Shown: piece after piece, positions 45,176-53,889 of the stretch
Layout: each line of letters begins with the position of its first letter
How positions within the stretch are numbered: the first letter of the stretch is position 1
DNA from: Oscillospiraceae bacterium
Lineage (GTDB): Bacteria; Bacillota; Clostridia; Oscillospirales; Ruminococcaceae
Assembly: GCA_014799395.1 (NCBI GenBank)
Contig: JAAVID010000046.1
Coordinates: 1 to 64,000, forward strand
DNA: 64,000 bases
Direction: 5' to 3'
The notes under the pieces: model-generated
What the model was told of the DNA's origin: nothing
Seen by the model: the letters and a program-made list of their open reading frames with translations, nothing else
The model's database searches: none
Program-made: the position numbers and the translations under genes

Positions 45176-45658
45176 TTAAAGCAGTCTTTTCATAAAAATA
45201 CAGTGGAACGTCTGATATGCGCCGCACTCCCCCGATTTTGTGAAGCCGTAGCTCTCGTACCAACGCTTGACGCGTTCGTTCGCGTCCACAACTCCGATAG
45301 TTATTTCCGAGAAGCCGAGTTCCCTCGCTCTGTCGAACGAATGATACATAAGACTTTCGCCGATCTTGTTGTGTCGGTACTCGGGATCGGTGCAGAGATT
45401 TGACAGCTCGATCTCGCCGTCCGCAATGTGCAGCGAGTAATACCCCGCGATCTTTCCGTCGACAACACAGGCGTACATCGGGCGCTGTTCGACGTGCATA
45501 TGGTAATCCAGGCGCTCCTCCGTTGTGGCAAACGCCGTGAACTTCGGGTCTTTCTCGGCGGTGAAGCCGAACTCCTGCGCCACCGTGAAAAAGCTCCGTC
45601 TGATTAGCTGTACACATTCGGGAATATCCTTTTCGGTGACTTTTCTTATCTCCTGCAT
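45176..45658 (-). CDS. GNAT-family N-acetyltransferase
   Basis: The 160-residue protein is a single GNAT domain: ITEKDIPECVQLIRRSF-like beginning, a central acetyl-CoA-binding segment near CTDPEYRHNKIGESLMYHSF, then EITIGVVDANERVKRWYESYGF. The substrate is unknown. It belongs to the leftward ppa operon between the second GNAT gene and the rhomboid gene. Confidence 0.88.
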   Translation of the reverse strand: MQEIRKVTEKDIPECVQLIRRSFFTVAQEFGFTAEKDPKFTAFATTEERLDYHMHVEQRPMYACVVDGKIAGYYSLHIADGEIELSNLCTDPEYRHNKIGESLMYHSFDRARELGFSEITIGVVDANERVKRWYESYGFTKSGECGAYQTFHCIFMKRLL

Positions 45659-45672
45659 TTATGTTCCCTTTC

Positions 45673-46206
45673 TTATTTATTGTCTATCCAATATCGCCTT
45701 ATCGTTTCGTTTTTATCATCGGGGTCGTCAACGATATTTTCAAGAATGCCGCCGCAGTTTTCTATCACCTTGGCAGAGCCGACATTTGAGGAGTGGCAGC
45801 CGAGCAGCACTCTTTGAATTTTCTTGTCCTTCGCCTCTGCCAACACCATTTTCAATATTTGGGTCGCGTATCCCTTTCGCCGCTCGCTCGGTCTTACTCC
45901 GTAACCTATATGACCCCATGTGTTATAACCATCGACGGTCAGGTAGTGGCGCAGGGACGCTGCCCCGATCAGTCTGCCGTTTTCGTCCGTTACAAAATAT
46001 GAGGTCGTTGACGAGTATTTCTTGTCAAGGTTGGCATTCTCGCAGTTGTCCAACATTTGAATAAATTCCGCGAAATCCTCCAAATTCTCAAACGGCTTAT
46101 CCAGAAACCACGGCGCGATCTGAGTGCCGCTTGTCTGCCATTCCGCCATCATTTCGTTATACTCATCAAAAAAATATAAGTCGGGCTTTGCTAAATATAT
46201 CCTCAT
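45673..46206 (-). CDS. GNAT-family N-acetyltransferase (ribosomal-alanine type fold)
   Basis: The 177-residue protein begins MRIYLAKPDLYFFDEYNEMM. It has YFVTDENGRLIGAASLRHYLT and the acetyl-CoA site IGYGVRPSERRKGYATQILK. The ATG at the complement of 46204-46206 has AAGGAGGG ahead of it; an upstream in-frame ATG would overlap the preceding gene's end and lacks a site. It lies in the leftward operon. Confidence 0.88.
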   Translation of the reverse strand: MRIYLAKPDLYFFDEYNEMMAEWQTSGTQIAPWFLDKPFENLEDFAEFIQMLDNCENANLDKKYSSTTSYFVTDENGRLIGAASLRHYLTVDGYNTWGHIGYGVRPSERRKGYATQILKMVLAEAKDKKIQRVLLGCHSSNVGSAKVIENCGGILENIVDDPDDKNETIRRYWIDNK

Positions 46207-46228
46207 AAGCCGTTCCCTCCTTGTGTTA

Positions 46229-46699
46229 TTATTCGTGCGGAATACCCGCGATAACGTCTCCGTTGTCAATTATCGAAAAGCCGCCCTTGTCCGTTTCAAA
46301 GCGCAGACCGTTCAGCGCGTTTTCGCCCTCAATGACCTCAACGCGCAGAATTTCCGCACCCTTAAATATCGACAACGGCGAATATTCCCGCCAATCCAAG
46401 TCCTCCTGCCAACCCGGAAAATCAATATTTTCGGAGAACCAGCGCGGCTTTTCCGTCGAAAAAATCTCGTTCCACGCGAGCGCGAGATAAATCTCGGAGC
46501 GCACGTTTACGGCGAGTGTTCCGTGAGCGAATTCAACGAGCGTGGGCGCGTCATCGAACCATTCGCCGTCTATATTGTCCCACACGCCGAAAATATTCAC
46601 GATACGCCGTCTTGAGAGCGCGGAAAGCAGCTCCGACCACCTTTCCCCAAACAAGACCTTGTCGCGGAAAAAATCAAAATGAAACTCGGTGAGTATCAT
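46229..46699 (-). CDS. Hypothetical protein in the ppa-maf operon
   Basis: The 156-residue protein is soluble, acidic and tryptophan-rich (EFHFDFFRDKVLFGERW, VWDNIDGEWFD, FPGWQEDLDWREYSPL). No family was recognised. Its start overlaps the maf stop by 4 bases, so it is translated in coupling with maf. Confidence 0.72.
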   Translation of the reverse strand: MILTEFHFDFFRDKVLFGERWSELLSALSRRRIVNIFGVWDNIDGEWFDDAPTLVEFAHGTLAVNVRSEIYLALAWNEIFSTEKPRWFSENIDFPGWQEDLDWREYSPLSIFKGAEILRVEVIEGENALNGLRFETDKGGFSIIDNGDVIAGIPHE

Positions 46700-47247
46700 A
46701 TACGCCCTCTCAAAATCCGTGCAAGCCTGCCGACGGGCAAGCCCATTACATTGTAAAAATCGCCGACTATTCCCTTGACGTTCGCCGCGCCCTTTTCCTG
46801 AATACCGTAAGCGCCCGCCTTGTCCATTGGGTCGCCCGTTGCTATGTACGCGGCTATTTCTTCGTCGGTGAGGGGGTAAAATTCGACCTTTGTTTCCTCG
46901 GCGAAATTCTCAATACCGCCGTCCGCGAATATCACGCACACTCCCGTAAACACGCTGTGTACGCGCCCCGAAAGCGTGCTCAGCATTTCAAACGCTTCCG
47001 CTTCGCTGTGCGGCTTGCCGAGAATTTTCCCGTCTATCGCGACTACCGTGTCGGCGGCGATAATGATTTCGTCTTTGTACCGCGCGGCGATCTCCTCCGC
47101 CTTTTGACGGGAGAGCGCAAGCACCGCCTGCTCGGGAGTAGCGCCGTCGGGGATATGCTCCTCGCCGACCGCGGGAATAACGCGGAAATCAGGTTCGATA
47201 TACGCCAACAGCTCACGGCGGCGCGGCGACTGACTGGCGAGTATCAC
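46696..47247 (-). CDS. maf: Maf-family nucleotide pyrophosphatase
   Basis: Maf/YhdE proteins hydrolyse dTTP, UTP and modified nucleotides and can arrest septation. The N-terminus ILASQSPRRRELLAYI (residues 2-17), the catalytic IIAADTVVAIDGKILGKP and the C-terminal YGIQEKGA are all present. Length (183 residues) is normal. The start overlaps the ppa stop by 4 bases. The PPi made is presumably cleared by the pyrophosphatase of the same operon. Confidence 0.92.
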   Translation of the reverse strand: MILASQSPRRRELLAYIEPDFRVIPAVGEEHIPDGATPEQAVLALSRQKAEEIAARYKDEIIIAADTVVAIDGKILGKPHSEAEAFEMLSTLSGRVHSVFTGVCVIFADGGIENFAEETKVEFYPLTDEEIAAYIATGDPMDKAGAYGIQEKGAANVKGIVGDFYNVMGLPVGRLARILRGRI

Positions 47248-47819
47248 TTTTTCGCCCCGCTTGTCTTATGCTCGGGCTCGAAAGGGTGATCGGGAGCGTA
47301 TATCTCGTTGTAGTTGTCGATACACTGCTGAATGACCTCGACAGCCTTCTTCTGCCCCTGTACTTCGTCGACCGCGGTCGCTTTGTCCTCGAGCTGTTTG
47401 TAGACCGAGAAGAAGTGGCGCATTTCCTGGAAGATATGCGAGGGCAGAGCCTCGATACCTCTGTACGCGTTGAAGGTCGGATCCTCAAACGGGATAGCGA
47501 TTATTTTTTCGTCGTTGCGCCCGTTGTCGAGCATGGTGATAACGCCTATCGGGTAGCACTGCACGAGCACGAGCGGGTCAATAGGCTCGTTGCAGAGGAT
47601 AAGAACGTCCAGCGGGTCGCCGTCGTCCGCGAGCGTGCGCGGGATAAAGCCGTAGTTCGCGGGGTAGTGCGTGGAGGTGTACAGAATGCGGTCGAGTATT
47701 ATCAAGCCCGTCTGCTTGTCAAGCTCGTACTTTTTCTTGCTTCCTTTCTCAATTTCGACTACCGCGAGGAAGTCGTTGGGGGTTATTCTTGCGGGGTTTA
47801 CATCATGCCATATGTTCAT
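47244..47819 (-). CDS. ppa: Inorganic pyrophosphatase (family I)
   Basis: This cytosolic enzyme hydrolyses PPi. The family I signature DDGDPLDVLILC lies near residue 67, with VVEIEKGSKKKYELD near the start and Tyr/Lys residues of the active site after. Length (191 residues) is normal. It is the first gene of a seven-gene leftward operon. Confidence 0.94.
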   Translation of the reverse strand: MNIWHDVNPARITPNDFLAVVEIEKGSKKKYELDKQTGLIILDRILYTSTHYPANYGFIPRTLADDGDPLDVLILCNEPIDPLVLVQCYPIGVITMLDNGRNDEKIIAIPFEDPTFNAYRGIEALPSHIFQEMRHFFSVYKQLEDKATAVDEVQGQKKAVEVIQQCIDNYNEIYAPDHPFEPEHKTSGAKK

Positions 47820-47860
47820 AGTTTTATGTCCTTTCTTATGTAAGTTTATCGGTTGTACAT

Positions 47861-47889
47861 ATTATACAACATTTAAACTTCAAAGTCAA
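47861..47889 (-). promoter_or_regulatory. Promoter of the ppa operon
   Basis: Read leftward: TTGACT (complement of 47884-47889), 17-bp spacer, TATAAT (complement of 47861-47866). Confidence 0.82.
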
Positions 47890-47891
47890 GA

Positions 47892-47924
47892 GAAAACGAA
47901 AACGGAGCCTGTGTACAGGCTCCG
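47892..47924 (-). terminator. Terminator of the acyl-CoA ligase gene
   Basis: CGGAGCCTG (47903-47911) pairs with CAGGCTCCG (47916-47924). On the minus strand it is followed by TTTTCGTTTTC. Confidence 0.85.
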
Positions 47925-47931
47925 AGGTGGT

Positions 47932-49608
47932 TTATTTATTGTCGTTTTTCGCGTTGTCAAAATCGTGCTTGCGAATTTCCGTGCGGCGAATTTTTCCGCT
48001 GACGGTCTTGGGAAGCTCGTCCACAAACTCTACTACGCGCGGATATTTGTACGGCGCGGTGTTGCGCTTGACGTGGTTCTGTATCTCCTCTTTAAGCTCC
48101 TCGCTTGGCTCGTAGCCCTTAGCTAATACGATAGTCGCCTTTACGACCTCGCCGCGGATAGGGTGGGGAGTTCCCGTTACGGCGCACTCAAGCACCGCGG
48201 GGTGCGTTACAAGAACGCTCTCGACCTCGAACGGACCTATGCGGTATCCGCTGGACTTGATAACGTCGTCGTTGCGCCCGACATACCAGTAATAGCCGTC
48301 CTCGTCGCGCTTGGCGGTGTCGCCGGTGTGGTAGTAGCCGTTATACCATACTCTGTCGGTAAGCTCCTTGCTTTTGTAGTAGCCGCGGAAAAGTCCGGGG
48401 GTGTTGCAGTACTCGCCCTTGATAACTATCTCGCCCACTACTCCCGGCGGTACGGTGTTGCCGTCGCTGTCCACAAGGTCTACCTCGTACAGCGGCATAG
48501 GCTTGCCCATTGAGCCGGGCTTGGGAGTAGTTCCGATAAGGTTGCCGATAATGCAGGTGCTCTCGCTCTGTCCGAAGCCCTCCATAAGCTTTAAGCCCGT
48601 ATGCTCGTACCACTTGTTGAATACCTCCGCGGAGAGCGCTTCTCCCGCGATATTGCAGTATTTAAGGCTCGACAGGTCGAACTTTTCAAGACCCTCGGCA
48701 ATGAAAAATCTGAACATCGTAGGCGGCGCGCAGAGCGTGGTTATCTTGTATTTCTCGATAATGCGGAGCATATTGTCGGGGATAAACTTGTCGAAATCGT
48801 ACACGAAAATGCAGGTTCCCATTGCGGTCTGACCGTAAATCTTGCCCCAAGCCGCCTTAGCCCAGCCCGTGTCGGAGATCGTCAGGTGAATTCCTTTCGG
48901 GTCGACCTTGTGCCAGTGCTTTGCGTTCTGGATATGCGCGAGCGCCATGGCGTGGTCGTGCACCGCCATTTTCGGATAGCCCGTCGTTCCCGAGGTAAAG
49001 TACATCAAGAACAGCTCGTGCGCCTTGGTGTCGACGCGCTCCATTGTGTCGGGATATTTTTCGATCTCCTTATCGAAGTCTATCCAGCCATCGCGGCAGC
49101 CGTTCACCATAAAGTTGACGTCTATCTCGTGGTCGGCGAGCTTTTCGCCCTCCTCGATATACTGCCCGACCTTGCCCGAAGAGGTCGAGATGACCGCCTT
49201 TACGTTCGCCGCGTTGAAACGGTAGGTGAAGTCTTTCGGGGTGAGCAGGTGAGTCGCGGGTATCGCGATCGCGCCTATCTTGATAAGCGCGTACAAGGCG
49301 TACCAGAACTGATAATGCCGCTTGAGGGTGAGCATTACGCAGTCGCCCTTTTTGATACCCATATCGAGGAACATATTCGCCGCTTTGTTCGACAGCTTTG
49401 ACAGGTCGCCGAATGTGAACAGCTTCTCGTTCCCCTCGAGGTCTACCCACATAAGCGCGCGGCGGTCGGGTTCCATTTCGGCGAATTTGTCGATAATGTC
49501 ATAGCCGAAATTGAAATTGTCGGGGTACTTTAACTCAAATTTTTTGAGAATTCCGTCCTCGCCGTATTCCTCGTTCACGAAATTCAAGTGATAGCTTTCT
49601 ACGTCCAT
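47932..49608 (-). CDS. AMP-dependent acyl-CoA synthetase/ligase
   Basis: The 558-residue enzyme belongs to the ANL superfamily, which adenylates a carboxylic acid and transfers it to CoA. P-loop YFTSGTTGYPKMAVHDH lies near residue 205; GYYHTGDTAKRDEDGYYWYVGR and DDVIKSSGYRIGP follow; the catalytic lysine region SGKIRRTEIRK is at the C-terminus. Overall pattern resembles medium-chain acyl-CoA ligases (ACSM-like) rather than acetyl-CoA synthetase. It is monocistronic, with a promoter element duplicated in front of the neighbouring orphan. Confidence 0.92.
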   Translation of the reverse strand: MDVESYHLNFVNEEYGEDGILKKFELKYPDNFNFGYDIIDKFAEMEPDRRALMWVDLEGNEKLFTFGDLSKLSNKAANMFLDMGIKKGDCVMLTLKRHYQFWYALYALIKIGAIAIPATHLLTPKDFTYRFNAANVKAVISTSSGKVGQYIEEGEKLADHEIDVNFMVNGCRDGWIDFDKEIEKYPDTMERVDTKAHELFLMYFTSGTTGYPKMAVHDHAMALAHIQNAKHWHKVDPKGIHLTISDTGWAKAAWGKIYGQTAMGTCIFVYDFDKFIPDNMLRIIEKYKITTLCAPPTMFRFFIAEGLEKFDLSSLKYCNIAGEALSAEVFNKWYEHTGLKLMEGFGQSESTCIIGNLIGTTPKPGSMGKPMPLYEVDLVDSDGNTVPPGVVGEIVIKGEYCNTPGLFRGYYKSKELTDRVWYNGYYHTGDTAKRDEDGYYWYVGRNDDVIKSSGYRIGPFEVESVLVTHPAVLECAVTGTPHPIRGEVVKATIVLAKGYEPSEELKEEIQNHVKRNTAPYKYPRVVEFVDELPKTVSGKIRRTEIRKHDFDNAKNDNK

Positions 49609-49706
49609 ATTACCTTTTCTCCTTATTTATATATAATGCACATTATGTGCCGTATATGGTCAATATTACCGCATTACTATGCTAAACATTCCCTTTTACA
49701 AGTATA

Positions 49707-49765
49707 ATTATATATCAATAACAATAGTTTGTCAAGCGAAATAACGTGAAGATTTTGTGTAAATT
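49707..49765 (-). promoter_or_regulatory. Duplicated promoter element, copy 1 (acyl-CoA ligase)
   Basis: Read leftward: TTGACA (complement of 49730-49735), 17-bp spacer, TATAAT (complement of 49707-49712). The 59-bp stretch matches 51165-51223 over most positions, and the similarity extends past the -35 (GAAATAA-GTGAAG-TTTT-TGTAAATT). Confidence 0.75.
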
Positions 49766-49818
49766 CCGAACGTTTTGTTAAAATTTGTGACAAACGGGTG
49801 AAGTTCGCCAAAAACGGC

Positions 49819-51090
49819 TTATACTGTTACTTTATTTTTCAGACGCCCGTTTTTGCTTTGTCTGTATAGCGTTATTTCTTTGGAAAACTCCTCGCGCTGA
49901 GCTTTAAGCTTTACGCTCTTATCGTTTGCGAGGAGATACCGCTCCGTTTTTTCGAGGAGCGCAAGCTTTTCCGTCTTTGGGATATTCATTAGCGCAAAGG
50001 CGTTGTACAGCGTGAAATAGTTGGCGGTGCCGCCGCAGATATGGGCGCAGATATTATCGACAAGTGTCTCCCAATCGTTGAACCCCAGTTCCGCAAGCGC
50101 TTTGAACGAAACGGGAGCGCCTCCCTCCGCCGCCGAGCGTTTGAAATGCTCTCGCAAAAGCATGTTGTTCTCACTGTCGCCGGGGATAATAAGGTTTATC
50201 AAAATGCTGTCAAATTTTCGATATACTCCGCGCAGGTGATCGGTGTTGTAATATCGTTTCAGGCTCTCGTCAGAAATGCGGCACAGAAACCGCACCCACC
50301 GAATATCCAATGGCTTATTAAGCGGCAGGAACGCTCCCCATACCTTTTGACGGATACCGTAAAACCAATACGGAATACCCTGATAAAATCGGTTTTTTTG
50401 TTTGTCAAAAAATGTGCCGTTCATAGTGTTCAATATTTCGGTGATGTGTTCGGAAGTACCGAAACGCTCATATGCGGCGGCATTGTCCTCGGCGAAGTAC
50501 ACGAAAAATGCCGCGCAGCCGTAAGTCAGCGGATAGTCGTCATAAAGCGACTTGACCGCTCCCGAAAATTCAAAACCCGAACGCACCGCCGTCAATATAA
50601 GCAGATCGTTCAGCAAGCGGACGAAGTTGCTCTCACAGCAGTGTGCATATGCTTCCGTAGCAAGGTTTCGGAAAAACGGGATATAATTGTGTCCGAGGAA
50701 CGTTATTTCCATAGACTTGATCTTGGCATAGTTTTCCCCGATCTTCCTCAGAACGGCGAGCATTTTATCCGACTGCTTGAACGCCGAGAGACTGAGCGCG
50801 ACAAACGCTTCCCCCGACAACTCGGCGGAGTACTGACAGTCCGCGGATATGATCTTGTCCACAACGCTGTCAAGCAGATCTGCCGCGAAGTCGGAGATGA
50901 CGTCACAGCGGCTGTAACAGTAATACGGCATCATATTCTTATTGGCGATCCCGAGATTTTCCGAGAAGAACGCGTCCGCCGTTTCGGTTCTGTATTCACA
51001 CATTTCCAGAAGCAGACGGCGCTTGTCCTCGCCCTTAGACTGCCCTATCCTTTCGGCAAGCTCTTTAACGGGATCGAATGTATAATTCAT
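49819..51090 (-). CDS. Hypothetical 423-residue protein
   Basis: No family was recognised. The protein is soluble, mostly helical, without a signal peptide. It is rich in aromatic and cysteine residues (KNMMPYYCYSRCDVISDF, GHNYIPFFRNLATEAYAHCCE, FYQGIPYWFYGIRQKVWG). Long helices suggest a repeat or scaffold protein. Its promoter (51165-51193) is a copy of the one in front of the acyl-CoA ligase gene, so the two may be expressed together. Confidence 0.72.
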   Translation of the reverse strand: MNYTFDPVKELAERIGQSKGEDKRRLLLEMCEYRTETADAFFSENLGIANKNMMPYYCYSRCDVISDFAADLLDSVVDKIISADCQYSAELSGEAFVALSLSAFKQSDKMLAVLRKIGENYAKIKSMEITFLGHNYIPFFRNLATEAYAHCCESNFVRLLNDLLILTAVRSGFEFSGAVKSLYDDYPLTYGCAAFFVYFAEDNAAAYERFGTSEHITEILNTMNGTFFDKQKNRFYQGIPYWFYGIRQKVWGAFLPLNKPLDIRWVRFLCRISDESLKRYYNTDHLRGVYRKFDSILINLIIPGDSENNMLLREHFKRSAAEGGAPVSFKALAELGFNDWETLVDNICAHICGGTANYFTLYNAFALMNIPKTEKLALLEKTERYLLANDKSVKLKAQREEFSKEITLYRQSKNGRLKNKVTV

Positions 51091-51164
51091 TTTTACTCCT
51101 TTGTATAATTTCGCTGCGGCTGCTGTTACCGTGTCAGTCCAATAAATGCTGTCTTTCCGAATAT

Positions 51165-51223
51165 ATTATATATCAATGATAAAATATTGTCAAGAGAAAT
51201 AATGTGAAGTTTTTATGTAAATT
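51165..51223 (-). promoter_or_regulatory. Duplicated promoter element, copy 2 (orphan gene)
   Basis: Read leftward: TTGACA (complement of 51188-51193), 17-bp spacer, TATAAT (complement of 51165-51170), with the same conserved upstream extension as copy 1. Confidence 0.75.
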
Positions 51224-51227
51224 GCAC

Positions 51228-51256
51228 TTGACGGCTATGTTAAAATATGATATAAT
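51228..51256 (+). promoter_or_regulatory. Promoter of the 173-residue lipoprotein gene
   Basis: TTGACG (51228-51233), 17-bp spacer, TATAAT (51251-51256). Confidence 0.8.
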
Positions 51257-51288
51257 GTCGATAAAATCAAAAGAGGGGAGTACACGGA

Positions 51289-51810
51289 ATGAAACGTTTA
51301 TTTGCGTTGCTGCTTGCGGCGGCGGTGCTGTTGTGCGCGGGCTGTTCGGATAAGAATGACAAGTTTTCCGATAAGAGGTCTAAGGCGGTCATTGCGGCGA
51401 GCGCGGACTTGAACCAAAAATTCGACGGCGGAACAAGAATAAGCTATCCCGATTACTACGGCGGCAGGTCGTTCAGCGAGGACGGCAAGAAGATGTTTGT
51501 TTATGTTACGCCGGCATATAACTCCGAGCTGGATTTCCTGTTGGAGAAGCACGACTGCGTGGAATTTATCGAGGTCGTATACAGCAAGAACGAGCTTAAT
51601 TCGCTCGCGGATCAATACCGTGCGGAGCTTGAGGAGAGCTTTCCCGAGCTGAATTACGGCGGGGTGGATATAGATGAGAAGGGCAACAGCGTTGTCATTC
51701 ATCTTAACAGCGATACTCTTGAAGATGACGGCATTATGAGCGGACTGAAAGAGCATTTCGAGGGCAGACCCGTTATATTCGGCGAGCCGATAATAGGGTA
51801 CGCCCTGTAA
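51289..51810 (+). CDS. Lipoprotein of unknown function
   Basis: The 173-residue product begins with a lipoprotein signal (MKRLFALLLAAAVLLCAGC, Cys19) and continues with a Lys/Asp-rich linker. The mature part (~150 residues) has alternating strands and helices (MFVYVTPAYNSELDFLL, FIEVVYSKNELNSLADQYRAEL, NSVVIHLNSDTLE). No family was recognised. It is followed by the rnpB promoter. Confidence 0.75.
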   Translation: MKRLFALLLAAAVLLCAGCSDKNDKFSDKRSKAVIAASADLNQKFDGGTRISYPDYYGGRSFSEDGKKMFVYVTPAYNSELDFLLEKHDCVEFIEVVYSKNELNSLADQYRAELEESFPELNYGGVDIDEKGNSVVIHLNSDTLEDDGIMSGLKEHFEGRPVIFGEPIIGYAL

Positions 51811-51813
51811 CGC

Positions 51814-51842
51814 TTGACAACGCCGAAAAAATGTGCTATAAT
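51814..51842 (+). promoter_or_regulatory. rnpB promoter
   Basis: TTGACA (51814-51819), 17-bp spacer, TATAAT (51837-51842): both hexamers are perfect. The expected start at about 51849 coincides with the beginning of helix P1 of RNase P RNA. Confidence 0.92.
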
Positions 51843-51849
51843 CTAATCG

Positions 51850-52206
51850 TGACTTTATTATATGATCGCGGTGCGTGAGAGCGCAATGAGGAAAGTCCGA
51901 GCATCACAGAGCAGGGTAGCTGATAACGTCAGCCGAGGGCGACCTTAGGGCAAGTGCAACAGAGATATACCGCAGGCTCAATCCCTAACGGGATTGAACT
52001 GTAAGGATGGAAAGGCGAGGTAAGAGCTCACCGGAGTGCGCGAGAGCGTACTGCCATGTAAACCCTATCCGATGCAACACCGATTGGTGCGGGGGATAAC
52101 GCGTCTGCTCGGCGCGCCCCGTTGAAAGGTGGCTTGATCCCGTCGGCGACGGCGGGGCTAGATAGATGATCATACACGACAGAACTCGGCTTATCGATAA
52201 AGTCAC
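51850..52206 (+). ncRNA. rnpB: RNase P RNA, bacterial class A
   Basis: This is the catalytic RNA that matures tRNA 5' ends. The universal GAGGAAAGTCCGAGC lies near 51888, ACAGAG-type and GGTAAGAGCTCACCG segments follow, and the 3' ACAGAACTCGGCTTAT lies near 52179. The ends pair to form P1: GTGACTTTAT (51850-51859) with ATAAAGTCAC (52197-52206). Length (357 nt) is typical. A strong promoter and terminator frame it. Confidence 0.95.
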
Positions 52207-52218
52207 GCCAAAAAAAGT

Positions 52219-52252
52219 AAAGAGCCATCTGCCGTTTGACAGATGGCTTTTT
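52219..52252 (+). terminator. rnpB terminator
   Basis: AGCCATCTG (52223-52231) pairs with CAGATGGCT (52240-52248), followed by a T-run. Confidence 0.9.
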
Positions 52253-52318
52253 GTACTGTGATTTGTTTAAATTATGATTTTTTACTGAAAAACTTATCAA
52301 AATTTTCTTCCGAAGATA

Positions 52319-52347
52319 TTGACAATATGAAGCACAGATAGTATAAA
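52319..52347 (+). promoter_or_regulatory. Promoter of the cysteine protease pair
   Basis: TTGACA (52319-52324), 17-bp spacer, TATAAA (52342-52347). Two similar AAAGGTGGTTTAAT-like words follow (about 52365 and 52388); only the second is placed to serve as ribosome site. Confidence 0.78.
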
Positions 52348-52402
52348 TATAATTGGGTCATCTCAAAGGTGGTTTAATATTTTTAAGAAAAGGTGGTTAA
52401 TT

Positions 52403-52975
52403 ATGAAAATCTGTTTACAAGTTATTTCGTTATTGTTATGTATTGGGATTTATTTATCCTGTGCCTCGGTACCTGCGAGTGCAATTGTGGTAAATTATGT
52501 CGTTCCGGTTGCTCCGGTTATACAGGCAAAATCCAATTGGTGCTGGGCGGCTTGTGCCGAAATGTGCGGAAAAACCATTGCCCCATCTTCAACACGGACG
52601 CAATATGACGTTGTAAAATACATTAAGGGTGATACATATAATGTAGGTGGTAATAAGTTAGAGTGCGCAAATGGTTGTAAATATGTTGCACTATCCGAAA
52701 AAGACTTTATTATCGGATATATGGATTTTTCGGTTATTGGCAATCGTACTGGCAGAAATGAAGCACTGGTTGCCTTTGGCGAGCCGACTGAGGGATCAGG
52801 TGGACATACTTTTTTGATACGCGGGTCTCAATTTGTTGATGGCAGCGGTAGCACTCAATATAATATTGATTATATTAACCCTAGTAACGGCAATAATTAT
52901 CATTGTTCTTATGAATCGTTTTGTAATGGGGAATATAATAATTTTATTTGCGAATTTATGACGTACACAAAATAA
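52403..52975 (+). CDS. Secreted papain-like cysteine protease
   Basis: The 190-residue product has a signal peptide (about residues 1-27, cleavage after ASA) and a small papain-fold domain. The oxyanion glutamine and catalytic cysteine lie in Q41-AKSNW-C47-WAAC, the histidine in GGH135TFLIRG and the Asn/Asp in IDYINPSNG (156-162). This matches the papain-like families exemplified by AvrRpt2 (C70) or C39-like enzymes. It has several extra cysteines. Base composition is lower in GC than the core genes, suggesting transfer. It is followed 20 bp on by a membrane-anchored partner. Confidence 0.86.
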   Translation: MKICLQVISLLLCIGIYLSCASVPASAIVVNYVVPVAPVIQAKSNWCWAACAEMCGKTIAPSSTRTQYDVVKYIKGDTYNVGGNKLECANGCKYVALSEKDFIIGYMDFSVIGNRTGRNEALVAFGEPTEGSGGHTFLIRGSQFVDGSGSTQYNIDYINPSNGNNYHCSYESFCNGEYNNFICEFMTYTK

Positions 52976-52995
52976 CAGAATGAGGAGGAATTGCT

Positions 52996-53841
52996 ATGAA
53001 AAAAGTAATCGCAGCCGTTTTATCGGCGGTATTATCGATGTCGCTTACGGTGCATTGTTTTGCGGATGACTTGGCGGAAACGGACTGCCGAGGATTTACA
53101 GAGGTTTTCGACAGCGGAGAATATGATGAGGTAATGAAAGATATACGGGGAGATTATTTTACGGATGCAGCGGGTATTACCTCCTCGAGCAGCACCCGCG
53201 ACAGTTCCGGCGTCGAGGCATATAAATTGTACCGTGTCGCTTCGGCAACTTTTCTCAATGAGCTGTACGAGGGGACGGATATTTTTGAATTGGTCTCAAC
53301 GGATTACTCGTGGATGCTTCCTACCCGGTACGCCGTCACCAAGGTTATACAAAACGATGAAGGCAAATGGGAGGCTATCGGATACGAGGAAATTACTCCG
53401 GAAAAAACCTCGGAAACTATTCTGTATGATAAAGCAAATTCTGCGATAAACGATTTGCTTACCGACAGCACCGAAGAAATAAAGAGCGTGATTTGCATAG
53501 ACGCTACTATGCTATACTTTACAAATTTTGTCTGTGTTACGCTTTCTTCCGGCAGCGTTTATTTGATCCCATTCGGACAACGCCCTGATTTTACCGGTCT
53601 TACGGACGGCAAAATGTATTCAATCGACGAGGTATATAACATACTTTCGGGTACGGTGGGAGTAGTAACATCTAACACCACATTACCCGACAATATCTTG
53701 GAGAGGCAATACGGCGGCATAGGCGTTGTATCGGAACAACCCAAGCAGACCATTCCGCTCCCGGTTATTATCGCTTTGATAGCCGCAGGAATTGCGGTGG
53801 TTTTGATGTGGGATAGGCTCGGAAAACGGAAAATGAAATAA
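52996..53841 (+). CDS. Membrane-anchored extracellular protein, partner of the cysteine protease
   Basis: The 281-residue product has a signal peptide (residues 1-23, MKKVIAAVLSAVLSMSLTVHC then FA-DD), an extracellular domain with a serine-rich patch near residues 57-65, and a C-terminal membrane helix (about 258-274) ending in a positive GKRKMK tail. No family was recognised. The same strand and 20-bp gap to the protease gene suggest an operon and a shared task: substrate, inhibitor or anchoring partner. AGGAGGAA precedes the ATG. Confidence 0.75.
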   Translation: MKKVIAAVLSAVLSMSLTVHCFADDLAETDCRGFTEVFDSGEYDEVMKDIRGDYFTDAAGITSSSSTRDSSGVEAYKLYRVASATFLNELYEGTDIFELVSTDYSWMLPTRYAVTKVIQNDEGKWEAIGYEEITPEKTSETILYDKANSAINDLLTDSTEEIKSVICIDATMLYFTNFVCVTLSSGSVYLIPFGQRPDFTGLTDGKMYSIDEVYNILSGTVGVVTSNTTLPDNILERQYGGIGVVSEQPKQTIPLPVIIALIAAGIAVVLMWDRLGKRKMK

Positions 53842-53856
53842 CCTAATTAGAATAAC

Positions 53857-53889
53857 AAGGGGCTGTGTTGATACGCAGCCCCGTTTTTT
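53857..53889 (+). terminator. Terminator after the protease operon
   Basis: GGGGCTG (53859-53865) pairs with CAGCCCC (53876-53882), followed by GTTTTTT. It overlaps the end of the convergent membrane gene. Confidence 0.85.
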
